Positions 1 through 6,945 of a stretch of 8,469 nucleotides of DNA are shown in pieces (within the stretch, counting starts at the first letter, position 1; every line of letters begins with the position of its first letter). Source of the DNA: an uncultured Clostridia bacterium (GTDB lineage Bacteria > Bacillota > Clostridia > Oscillospirales > UBA644); NCBI GenBank assembly GCA_904502105.1, contig CAJGDF010000072.1, positions 1 to 8,469 of the forward strand, in the 5' to 3' direction. Under the pieces are notes generated by a model. The model did no database searches. It was not told the DNA's origin and worked only from the letters and a program-made list of their open reading frames with translations. A program made the translations under genes and the position numbers.

Positions 1-1580
1 CAAACACAGAAATCATCCTCGAAACCGTTAAAAGGCTGAAAAAGCCCTGCATTATATTCATAAACAAAACAGACCGGGATATTGCGGACGAAGAGCGTGT
101 TCTGGAGCAGATAAAGGATATTTTTCCGCAGGCAGCGAAGTATTCGGACATTTTTGAAGAGCTTGCATCTCTCGATGAAGAATGTATGGAAGCATTTCTT
201 TCCGGAGAAGAGCCCGACAGAAAAGCACTTGACGAAAAGATTTTCGAATACACAAAAAAAAGCGAGATCTCCCCTGTTTTTTCAGGCAGTGCGGTAACGG
301 GCAGCGGTGTTAAAGATCTGCTTGAGGCCATCGTAAAATATCTGCCCGAGCCTGCCGAAGAAGGCGGAGAGCTTGGCGGCTTTGTTTACGCGGTAAGCCA
401 CGATAAAGCATACGGCAGAGTTTCTTACGTCAGAATTTTTTCGGGTTCGCTTTCAGTTCGTCAGACCGTTGAAATAAACGGTGAAGAATTCAAGATAAGC
501 ATGATAAAAAAATCCGTTCTCGGCAAAATGACGGATATTCAGAATTTAACATCCGGCGAAGTTGGCGCGGTATACGGTCTTGCCGAAGCAAAAACGGGAG
601 ATATTATCGGAAGCAAAGAAAAGCTCCCCGACGGAATATCCGAAAACGGCATGGGACAGGCACTGCTTATGACGGCAGTAACGGCAACGGACGGGACGGA
701 TGTTCTTAAATTAAAGGCGGCATTGAGCGAGCTTACAGCCGAAGAGCCGCTGATGGATCTTATATGGGAGCCGCTTTCAAAAAGCCTTAACATCAAGGTT
801 TTCGGCGGTATTCAGACAGAGATCCTGGAAGAGATCATTCTCGAACGGTTCGGGATAAAGGTTTCGTTCGGAGCACCTGTTGTTATTTACAAAGAAACTC
901 CGTCAGCGCAAGGCTTTGGATTTGACGCATACACAATGCCGAAGCCGTGCTGGGCAGTTTTAAAATTCAGGATAACACCTCTCGAAAGGGGAAGCGGTGT
1001 TGTTTACAAATGTTCGACCCCTCCGAACAGACTTTCTTACCGATACAGAAAACAGGTTGAAGAATCGATAAAAGCATCGATCGCCCAAGGCCCGCGAGGA
1101 TGGGAAGTTACCGACATGGAAATAGACCTTGTTGACGGCGAAGACCACCCGATACACACGCATCCGCTTGATTTTACGGTTGCAACTCCTCTTGCATTGG
1201 CAGACGGCTTCAGAAACACGAAAACGACGCTTCTCGAACCGTATCTTCACGTGAGATTCACAGCGCATGCAGACCATTACGGCAGACTTTTATCGGACAT
1301 TATCCGAATGAGAGGCGAGGTCGGGGAGCCTGTCAGAAGAAAAGACACGCTGTTTCTTGAAGCGGAAATACCCGTTGCAACATCTCTCGACTATCCCGTG
1401 ACCTTTGCATCGTTCACATCGGGCAAAGGCGTTATGTCGGCAACATTTTCGGGTTACAGAGAATGTCCCGAGCCCGAAGGGAAAACGATGCCGCGAAGGG
1501 GCGTAGATCCGCTGGACCGTTCAAAATATATTCTTGCCGCACGTCATGCGCTTTCGGGAACTGTTTTTGAGGTTCAATAA
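1..1580 (+). CDS. Tet(M)-like translational GTPase (ribosomal protection protein family), 5' end cut off by window
   Basis: The open frame runs in from the window edge (codons in phase from base 3) and gives 525 residues, so about 105-110 N-terminal residues of a roughly 635-residue protein are missing, including GTPase motifs G1-G3. Visible in order: the end of the G domain with G4 NKTD (residues 21-24) and G5 GSA (95-97), a domain II beta-barrel (about 125-210), and EF-G-like domains III-V. The stretch QGPRGWEVTD (362-371) aligns without gaps to the Tet(M) domain IV segment that begins QGLYGWNVTD. The family binds the ribosome and uses GTP; Tet(M) dislodges tetracycline. The domain IV tip here reads HPIHTH rather than the YSPVST of Tet(M), and the C-terminus (PLDRSKYIL, 503-511) also differs. 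Tetracycline resistance should therefore not be assumed; it may be a chromosomal relative with another ribosomal role. No mobile element adjoins it. The family call is firm, the function is not. Confidence 0.9.
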   Translation, partial: NTEIILETVKRLKKPCIIFINKTDRDIADEERVLEQIKDIFPQAAKYSDIFEELASLDEECMEAFLSGEEPDRKALDEKIFEYTKKSEISPVFSGSAVTGSGVKDLLEAIVKYLPEPAEEGGELGGFVYAVSHDKAYGRVSYVRIFSGSLSVRQTVEINGEEFKISMIKKSVLGKMTDIQNLTSGEVGAVYGLAEAKTGDIIGSKEKLPDGISENGMGQALLMTAVTATDGTDVLKLKAALSELTAEEPLMDLIWEPLSKSLNIKVFGGIQTEILEEIILERFGIKVSFGAPVVIYKETPSAQGFGFDAYTMPKPCWAVLKFRITPLERGSGVVYKCSTPPNRLSYRYRKQVEESIKASIAQGPRGWEVTDMEIDLVDGEDHPIHTHPLDFTVATPLALADGFRNTKTTLLEPYLHVRFTAHADHYGRLLSDIIRMRGEVGEPVRRKDTLFLEAEIPVATSLDYPVTFASFTSGKGVMSATFSGYRECPEPEGKTMPRRGVDPLDRSKYILAARHALSGTVFEVQ

Positions 1581-1583
1581 ACC

Positions 1584-1612
1584 TTGACAAAGCGAGAATT
1601 TTATAATATAAT
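1584..1612 (+). promoter_or_regulatory. Sigma-A promoter of the engB-lysA-glycosidase operon
   Basis: A perfect -35 box TTGACA (1584-1589) and a perfect -10 box TATAAT (1607-1612) are separated by exactly 17 bases, the optimum for the housekeeping sigma factor. Transcription would start near 1619, leaving a leader of about 25 bases before the engB ATG at 1644, too short for a riboswitch or attenuator. No terminator hairpin is visible between the upstream GTPase stop codon (1578-1580) and this promoter, so readthrough from upstream is also possible. Confidence 0.88.
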
Positions 1613-1632
1613 AAAGTATTAAATAAAAAAAC

Positions 1633-1637
1633 GGAGA
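1633..1637 (+). promoter_or_regulatory. Ribosome binding site of engB
   Basis: GGAGA at 1633-1637 sits six bases before the ATG at 1644. It supports that start codon and lies within the short leader downstream of the predicted promoter. Confidence 0.75.
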
Positions 1638-1643
1638 AATAAA

Positions 1644-2234
1644 ATGCCGTATAATTACAATAAAGCAGAGTTTTTATGCAGTTACTTCGATGCGAGAGAG
1701 CTTCCTTTGGAAAAGAAGCCGGAGGTTGTATTCGTCGGACGTTCAAATGCAGGCAAAAGCTCGATGATAAACAAACTTGTTAACCGCAAAAAATTTGCAT
1801 ACACAAGTTCAAAGCCCGGAAAGACCGCGGCAATAAACTATTTTTCGATAGACAACAGCATTTACATAGTTGACTTACCCGGTTACGGCTTTGCGCAGAA
1901 ATCAAAGACCGAAAGAAAAGGCTGGGGCAGTCTTATTGAAACGTATTTTGAGCTTGGCAGAGATATGCGCCTTGTTGTTCTGCTCATTGATATCCGTCAC
2001 GGACCGACTGCGGACGACGAGATGATGTACGAATATCTGATGTCAAAAACCGTTCCGTTCTGTGTTGCGGCAACGAAATCGGACAAGGTATCGAAGACCG
2101 CCGCAAAAGAAATGGTTGAAAGCATAAGCGAACAGTTCGGTGTTAATGCATTTTCATTCTCATCCGAAACAGGCGAGGGCGTTGACACGTTAAAAGCAAT
2201 TATAGAAGATCTTACGGAGGCAAACGATGATTGA
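1644..2234 (+). CDS. engB: Ribosome biogenesis GTP-binding protein EngB (YihA/YsxC)
   Basis: A 196-residue protein of normal family length with every GTPase motif in place: G1 GRSNAGKS (32-39), G2 threonine in PGKT (58-61), G3 DLPG followed by YGFA (77-84), G4 TKSD (144-147) and G5 SSE (173-175). EngB is a cytoplasmic TrmE-Era-EngA-EngB-Septin-like GTPase needed for late assembly of the 50S ribosomal subunit and essential in many bacteria. The start is fixed by a GGAGA site six bases upstream and by a perfect sigma-A promoter about 30 bases upstream. Its last 8 bases overlap the start of lysA, so the two are co-transcribed and probably translationally coupled. In many Bacillota engB follows a lon protease gene; here that neighbour is replaced by a Tet(M)-like GTPase. 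Confidence 0.97.
   Translation: MPYNYNKAEFLCSYFDARELPLEKKPEVVFVGRSNAGKSSMINKLVNRKKFAYTSSKPGKTAAINYFSIDNSIYIVDLPGYGFAQKSKTERKGWGSLIETYFELGRDMRLVVLLIDIRHGPTADDEMMYEYLMSKTVPFCVAATKSDKVSKTAAKEMVESISEQFGVNAFSFSSETGEGVDTLKAIIEDLTEANDD
2216..2220 (+). promoter_or_regulatory. Ribosome binding site of lysA inside the engB 3' end
   Basis: GGAGG at 2216-2220 is a full core Shine-Dalgarno sequence six bases before the lysA ATG (2227). It lies inside the last codons of engB, which fixes the lysA start and makes the 8-base overlap a genuine gene junction, not an over-extended call. Confidence 0.85.
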
Positions 2235-3507
2235 AACAGTTAACGGAATCCTTTGCGTTGACGGCGTAAAGGTCACGGACATCGTTGATGAATACGGGAC
2301 ACCGTGTTATATAATGTCAGAAAACACAATAAGAGAAAACTGCCGCAAATATAAAAATGCGATAGAAAAATATTACGGAGGCAAGGGCCTTCCCCTTTTT
2401 GCATCAAAAGCATTTTCCTGCATGGAGATATACAGAATAGTTGCAAGTGAAGGGTTTGGCACGGACGTTGTTTCGGGCGGAGAGCTTTACACAGCACTTA
2501 AAGCCGGCTTTGATCCTAAAAAAATATATTTTCACGGCAATGCGAAGACAGAAAAAGAGCTTTTGATGGCGATTGAAAGCGAAGTTGGACATATTGTTGT
2601 TGACAACATAGATGAGCTTATGCTTCTTGACCGCCTTGCAGGCGAAAAAGGCAAGATCGCAAGCATTTCATTCAGAATAAAGCCCGGTGTTGAAGCGCAC
2701 ACCCATGATTTTGTTAAAACAGGACAGATCGACTCCAAATTCGGGGTTGCCCTCGAAAACGGCGAAGCTTTTGAGATAATCAGAACCGCATCCGAGCTGA
2801 AAAACGTTAAAGTTGTAGGCGCACACTGCCATATCGGTTCACAGATATTTGACGAAGACCCGTTCCTTCTTGCGGCAAAGGTCATGCTTGAATTCATGGC
2901 AAAGGTCAAAAAAGAGATCGGTGTTGAGATCAAAGAGCTCAACCTCGGCGGCGGCTTCGGCATAAGATACGTTGAAGGACAAAACCCGAAGGATTACGAT
3001 GAATATATGCGCAGGGTTTCCGAAACAGTAAAAAGCGAAAGCGAAGCGCTCGGACTTGAGGTTCCGTTTATCGTTGTTGAACCGGGAAGAAGTATTGTCG
3101 GTGCGGCAGGTATAACGGCATACAAGGTAATGTCAGTTAAAACGATCGAAAATATCAGAACATACGTTGCAATAGACGGCGGCATGACAGACAACCCGAG
3201 ATATGCGCTTTACAGATCCGAATATGAGGCATGCATCGCAAACAAAGCGGACGAGCCTAAGGATTTTGAGGCAACAATTGCGGGCAGATGCTGTGAAAGC
3301 GGCGACCTTATCGGTGAAAACATGATGATCCAGAAGCCCGAAGCGGGAGATGTTCTCGTTGTTTTTGCAACAGGTGCATATAACTATTCAATGGCATCAA
3401 ACTACAACAGAGTACCGCGTCCGCCCGTTGTTATGATAACAGACGGCAAGCCGAGAGTTATTGTTAAAAGAGAAACATATGAAGATATAATCAGAAACGA
3501 CATATAA
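2227..3507 (+). CDS. lysA: Diaminopimelate decarboxylase
   Basis: A 426-residue fold-type III PLP enzyme that converts meso-diaminopimelate to L-lysine and CO2, the last step of lysine synthesis, in the cytoplasm. The N-terminal TIM-barrel carries the PLP lysine K61 in FASKAF (58-63), the HIGSQ motif (202-206), the phosphate-binding GGGFG (241-245) and EPGR (285-288). The C-terminal beta domain supplies the catalytic cysteine and glutamate in CESGD (356-360) and the substrate/PLP-contacting tyrosine region GAYNYSMASNYN (383-394). CESGD and the length favour diaminopimelate over ornithine or arginine decarboxylases. It overlaps engB by 8 bases and is followed after 14 bases by a glycosidase gene. 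No lysine riboswitch or separate promoter is seen, so it is probably expressed from the engB promoter. Confidence 0.97.
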   Translation: MIETVNGILCVDGVKVTDIVDEYGTPCYIMSENTIRENCRKYKNAIEKYYGGKGLPLFASKAFSCMEIYRIVASEGFGTDVVSGGELYTALKAGFDPKKIYFHGNAKTEKELLMAIESEVGHIVVDNIDELMLLDRLAGEKGKIASISFRIKPGVEAHTHDFVKTGQIDSKFGVALENGEAFEIIRTASELKNVKVVGAHCHIGSQIFDEDPFLLAAKVMLEFMAKVKKEIGVEIKELNLGGGFGIRYVEGQNPKDYDEYMRRVSETVKSESEALGLEVPFIVVEPGRSIVGAAGITAYKVMSVKTIENIRTYVAIDGGMTDNPRYALYRSEYEACIANKADEPKDFEATIAGRCCESGDLIGENMMIQKPEAGDVLVVFATGAYNYSMASNYNRVPRPPVVMITDGKPRVIVKRETYEDIIRNDI

Positions 3508-3511
3508 GGAG
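3507..3511 (+). promoter_or_regulatory. Ribosome binding site of the GH125 gene
   Basis: AGGAG at 3507-3511, starting in the lysA stop codon, lies 10 bases before the ATG at 3522; the purine-rich run continues to 3522. It supports this start and close co-transcription with lysA. Confidence 0.7.
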
Positions 3512-3521
3512 AAGAGAAAAA

Positions 3522-4784
3522 ATGACCACAGAATACGTTAAAAAAGTTATTGCGGAAATGAAAGAGAAGCTCATTGCCGCAGGCAGACCCGCACTTGCTG
3601 ATTCTTTTGAAAAATGCTATCCCAACACCATTGAAACCACCACCGAAATAAACGATGACGGCACCGCATTTGTTTTTACAGGCGATATCCCCGCGATGTG
3701 GCTTCGTGACTCCTCCGCGCAGGTCCGTCACTATCTTTCAATCACAAAGAAAGACGAGCAGATGAGAAAGATCGTTGAAGGCCTTATTGCAAAGCAGGCT
3801 GAATGCATCATCAATGACCCCTATGCAAACGCTTTCAACAAAGAAGCTAACGGCAAATGCTGGGACGTTGACGACACCGAATTCAGAAACCTTCTTGCAT
3901 GGGAACGTAAATATGAGATCGACTCTCTTTGCTACCCCGTTCAGCTCGCTTATCTTTACTGGAAAGCATCCGATTCCACCGCACACTTCACCGAAAACTT
4001 CAAGACTGCATGCAAAAAGATCCTTGAGGTGTTCAAGCTTGAACAGAACCATGAAAACTCAAAATATTTCTTCAGAAGAAAGAACTGCCCTCCCTCCGAC
4101 ACACTTCCCTGTGACGGCAAAGGCAACCCCGTTTCTTACACAGGCATGACATGGTCGGGCTTCAGACCCTCCGACGATGCTTGTAAATACGGCTATCTTG
4201 TTCCTTCCAATATGTTTGCGGTCGTAATTCTCGGCTATATTGAAGAAATTTTTGCAGATGACACAGTTATGGCAGCAGAAGCAAAAGAACTCAAGGAACA
4301 GATCGACAAAGGCATCAAGGAATTTGCGATCTACGATCACCCTGTTTACGGCAAGATCTATGCATACGAGACAGACGGTAACGGCAACTACAATCTCATG
4401 GACGATGCAAACGTTCCCTCTCTGCTCTCCATCCCCTACCTCGGCTATGTTTCCGCAGACGATGAGATATATCAGAACACACGTAAATTCATTCTCAGCA
4501 AGGAAAACCCCTACTACTATGAAGGCAAAGCAGCAAAAGGTATCGGCAGCCCTCACACTCCTGAAAATTATATCTGGCATATCAGCCTTTCCATGCAGGG
4601 TTTAACATCCACCTGCGACAAAGAAAAAGAATATCTTCTCGATCTTTTTGAAAATACCACAGCAGGCACAGGCTTTATGCACGAAGGCTTTAACGTAGAC
4701 GATCCCAACCAGTTCACACGTCCCTGGTTTGCATGGTCAAACTCTATTTTCTCAGAATTTATCTTAAGCATATTTGACAAATAA
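3522..4784 (+). CDS. GH125 family exo-alpha-1,6-mannosidase
   Basis: A 420-residue protein matching the metal-independent alpha-mannosidase family GH125 (formerly DUF1237) in length and motifs. Visible signatures are IPAMWLRDSSAQVRHYL (56-72), CWDVDDTEF (113-121), WSGFRPSDDA (211-220) and the C-terminal FMHEGF...TRPWFAWSNSIF (385-410). By comparison with characterised streptococcal and clostridial members, D218 and E388 are the expected acid and base of an inverting (alpha/alpha)6-barrel enzyme; this mapping is by motif, from memory. The family removes terminal alpha-1,6-linked mannose from N-glycan or mannan fragments. No signal peptide is present, so imported oligosaccharides are the likely substrate. 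It follows lysA by 14 bases and precedes a second glycosidase. Its codon use is unlike both neighbours: 19 prolines use CCC or CCT and never CCG, and no threonine uses ACG, which suggests high expression or a separate origin. Confidence 0.93.
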   Translation: MTTEYVKKVIAEMKEKLIAAGRPALADSFEKCYPNTIETTTEINDDGTAFVFTGDIPAMWLRDSSAQVRHYLSITKKDEQMRKIVEGLIAKQAECIINDPYANAFNKEANGKCWDVDDTEFRNLLAWERKYEIDSLCYPVQLAYLYWKASDSTAHFTENFKTACKKILEVFKLEQNHENSKYFFRRKNCPPSDTLPCDGKGNPVSYTGMTWSGFRPSDDACKYGYLVPSNMFAVVILGYIEEIFADDTVMAAEAKELKEQIDKGIKEFAIYDHPVYGKIYAYETDGNGNYNLMDDANVPSLLSIPYLGYVSADDEIYQNTRKFILSKENPYYYEGKAAKGIGSPHTPENYIWHISLSMQGLTSTCDKEKEYLLDLFENTTAGTGFMHEGFNVDDPNQFTRPWFAWSNSIFSEFILSIFDK

Positions 4785-4791
4785 ACAGAAA

Positions 4792-4797
4792 GGGTGA
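4792..4797 (+). promoter_or_regulatory. Ribosome binding site that fixes the GH95-like start
   Basis: GGGTGA at 4792-4797 can pair with the GGTGA-complementary part of the 16S rRNA tail and lies 8 bases before an ATG at 4806. A GTG at 4794, in the same frame, would sit inside this site and have almost no spacing to its own Shine-Dalgarno sequence (AGAAAGG, 4787-4793). The ATG at 4806 is therefore the better start. Confidence 0.6.
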
Positions 4798-4805
4798 ATT
4801 GTCAA

Positions 4806-6902
4806 ATGACAGAACATATTTTTAAAATGAACTGTCCGGCAAAAGGCATCCCGACAAACGCGCTTCCGGACGGTGCATTTACAGGCAACGGCGACATAAC
4901 AGTCGTTCTTTCGGGCGGACCCGACAAAATACATCTCCACATAAACAAATCTGACTTCTGGAAAGCAGACGGCAGAGTTGAAAAAGATATGGTCGGTGGA
5001 ATTGCGCCTCTCGGAATGGCTGAGATCCTTCTGCCTCAGCTTGCTTATGCGGAATATAATGTTGAACAGAATCTCGATAAAGCGTATATCAATTTGCAGC
5101 TCAAAGAAAAAGGCTTTGATGCAAATCTGAAAATAACGGTTTGTGCAACGACAAATATAATTCTTCTTGAGCTTGACAGAAGACATCCTGCTGTTTCGGC
5201 ATCTATGTCTCTTATAGAGTTGGACGGATACGAATCGATCTCGTACAGCGGAGAAGTAAAAGATGCGACATATACCGTTCGAGGTTTTGACTACCCTGAA
5301 TGCAGATTCCCGTGCTACGGCATCTGCGCCGAAAAGATGATATCAAGAAAAGTCGAAAACGGCAGAGAACACATCGTTTGGGCAATAACAGCCTATACAA
5401 ACCACGATACTGCGGCATATAAAAATCAGGCTATAGACACGATACTTGATCTTGATGAAAACGACTGCAACAAGCTTCTTTCCGACCATGCGGAATGGTG
5501 GAAAGATTTCTGGGCAAAGAGCAGCGTTACTCTCTCCGACGAATTTCTTGAGCTTCATTGGTACGCAGGTCTTTACACAATGGCTTGCTGTGCAAGAAAC
5601 AAAAAATTCCCTCCGGGTCTCTGGGGTTCGTATGTAACAAAAGACGGAATGGGCTGGCTCGGCGACTATCACCTCAACTATAACTACGAAGCGCCGTTCT
5701 ATGCACTGACATCCTGCAACCACACGGAACTTCTGGAATGTTACATGCCGCCGATAAACGATTATCTGCCGACCGCAAAACGTTACGCAAAAGAGTTTTT
5801 CGGAGTTCGCGGCGCTATATTCCCTGTTGGTCTCGGTCCGCTCGGACTTGAAACAGACGTACGTCCCAAAACAAAAGAGCACGGACATCTTTTCCACGGA
5901 CAGAAGAGCAACGGTGCATATGCGGCAGTTATTCCGATGATGCACTGGTACGGAACGAGAGACACGGAATTTGCAAAACGCGAATATTACGATTTCCTTC
6001 TTTCCATTGCTGATTTCTGGGAAGATTACCTTGTTTTCGAGGACGGATGTTATCAGATATACAACGACTCTCTCAATGAGACATGTTGGTACTGCGGACC
6101 TGACGCTATGCCGAGCGGTCATGATGATAAGAACCCGATCGTTTCGAATGCGCTTGTCAGAATGATAATGAAATTAGTTATCGACATTTCGAAAGAGCTC
6201 GGAAAGAATACAGACAGGATCCCCAAATGGCAGCATATTCTCGACAATATGGTTGAGCCGAAAACATTTGAAAGCAACGGCGAAAAAGTCCTCTGCGGTA
6301 TAGACGGAAGCACCGAGCTGAGAGAGCTTGCGCTTGAAAGCATGTTCCCTGCAGGCTCGATCGGAAAATATTCCACACCCGAGATTTATGAATATGCAAA
6401 AAATACACATAAACAGCTTGCTATATGGATGAGCGACAACCGTTTCTGCGGCTATTATCCGATGGCGGCAAGGCTTGAATATCCCGCTGAAGAAATCATC
6501 AAGCATATCAACGAGGTTATTGACGCACGAGGTCTTCCGAACGGTATGGTACGTTTCGGCGGAGGCGGTCTTGAAAACAGCGCATCGATCCCGATGACCG
6601 TAAACGAAATGATGCTTCAGAGCTACGAAGACATTATCAGACTTTTCCCCGTATGGAACAGAAATAATAATGCAAGCTTCAAGAATCTGAGAGCATACGG
6701 CGCATTCCTCATTTCCGGTTCTGTTAAAAACGGAGTTATCAGTGCAGAGATCGTCAGCGAAAAAGGCAGAAGCCTTACTGTTGAAAAGCCTGCGGACGGA
6801 TATTTCCTTACGACAGGAGACGGCAGAAAGATCGCTCTTACCGAAAAATTCACGACAGTAAACACAGTAAAAGGCGAAAAACTTATAATTTCAGCCGAAT
6901 AA
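4806..6902 (+). CDS. GH95-like six-hairpin glycosidase
   Basis: A 698-residue protein (702 if the GTG at 4794 is used) with the architecture of family GH95 alpha-L-fucosidases/galactosidases. The N-terminal beta-sandwich shows ALPDGAFTGNGDITVVLSGG (19-38) and NKSDFW (47-52), echoing the PIGNGxLGAMV and LNExxLW motifs of GH95. The catalytic (alpha/alpha)6 barrel contains GDYHLNYNYEAPFY (286-299); N291 and N293 match the paired asparagines that position the water in GH95. E425 in DSLNET is a candidate general acid. Near the C-terminus, ENSASIPMTVNEMMLQS (590-606) aligns with the GH95 motif DGNFGGTAxIAEMLLQS, placing E590 where GH95 has its catalytic aspartate. A small beta domain closes the protein. 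There is no signal peptide. It lies 21 bases after the GH125 gene and is probably co-transcribed. Substrate cannot be stated: fucose, galactose or another sugar all remain possible. Confidence 0.8.
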   Translation: MTEHIFKMNCPAKGIPTNALPDGAFTGNGDITVVLSGGPDKIHLHINKSDFWKADGRVEKDMVGGIAPLGMAEILLPQLAYAEYNVEQNLDKAYINLQLKEKGFDANLKITVCATTNIILLELDRRHPAVSASMSLIELDGYESISYSGEVKDATYTVRGFDYPECRFPCYGICAEKMISRKVENGREHIVWAITAYTNHDTAAYKNQAIDTILDLDENDCNKLLSDHAEWWKDFWAKSSVTLSDEFLELHWYAGLYTMACCARNKKFPPGLWGSYVTKDGMGWLGDYHLNYNYEAPFYALTSCNHTELLECYMPPINDYLPTAKRYAKEFFGVRGAIFPVGLGPLGLETDVRPKTKEHGHLFHGQKSNGAYAAVIPMMHWYGTRDTEFAKREYYDFLLSIADFWEDYLVFEDGCYQIYNDSLNETCWYCGPDAMPSGHDDKNPIVSNALVRMIMKLVIDISKELGKNTDRIPKWQHILDNMVEPKTFESNGEKVLCGIDGSTELRELALESMFPAGSIGKYSTPEIYEYAKNTHKQLAIWMSDNRFCGYYPMAARLEYPAEEIIKHINEVIDARGLPNGMVRFGGGGLENSASIPMTVNEMMLQSYEDIIRLFPVWNRNNNASFKNLRAYGAFLISGSVKNGVISAEIVSEKGRSLTVEKPADGYFLTTGDGRKIALTEKFTTVNTVKGEKLIISAE

Positions 6903-6903
6903 C

Positions 6904-6942
6904 AAAAGAGCACTTATGGAAACAAGATCCATAAGTGCTTTT
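6904..6942. terminator. Bidirectional rho-independent terminator between convergent operons
   Basis: AGCACTTATGGA (6909-6920) is perfectly complementary to TCCATAAGTGCT (6928-6939), a 12-base-pair stem with a 7-base loop, extendable by a G-T pair and two A-T pairs. It is flanked by AAAA on the left and TTTT on the right, so it gives a hairpin plus U-run on both strands. It lies just after the plus-strand glycosidase stop (6902) and just past the minus-strand hydrolase stop (6946), serving both. Confidence 0.93.
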
Positions 6943-6945
6943 AGT

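Noticed and set aside
1602..1607. First TATAAT after the -35 box in the engB leader
   Set aside because: It lies only 12 bases from TTGACA. The second, overlapping TATAAT at 1607-1612 has the ideal 17-base spacing.
2182..2206. TTGACA and TATAGA at the end of engB as a lysA promoter
   Set aside because: The spacer is only 13 bases, too short for sigma-A; at the 17-base position the sequence is GAAGAT.
4774..4779. TTGACA near the end of the GH125 gene as a -35 box for the next gene
   Set aside because: It encodes the Phe-Asp-Lys end of the GH125 protein, and the bases 17 positions downstream (AATTGT) do not resemble a -10 box.
4794..4805. GTG at 4794 as the GH95-like start, adding four residues
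   Set aside because: The GTG falls inside the ribosome binding site that best serves the ATG at 4806, and the four extra residues are not part of any motif. It remains possible, so the alternative is noted in the gene entry.
5343..6122. A 259-codon open frame on the minus strand opposite the GH95-like gene
   Set aside because: It is fully antisense to a protein with recognisable family motifs, its translation is cysteine-rich and low in family character, and it has no convincing start context. The same applies to the minus-strand frames at 4059-4580, 2532-2963 and 4764-5186.
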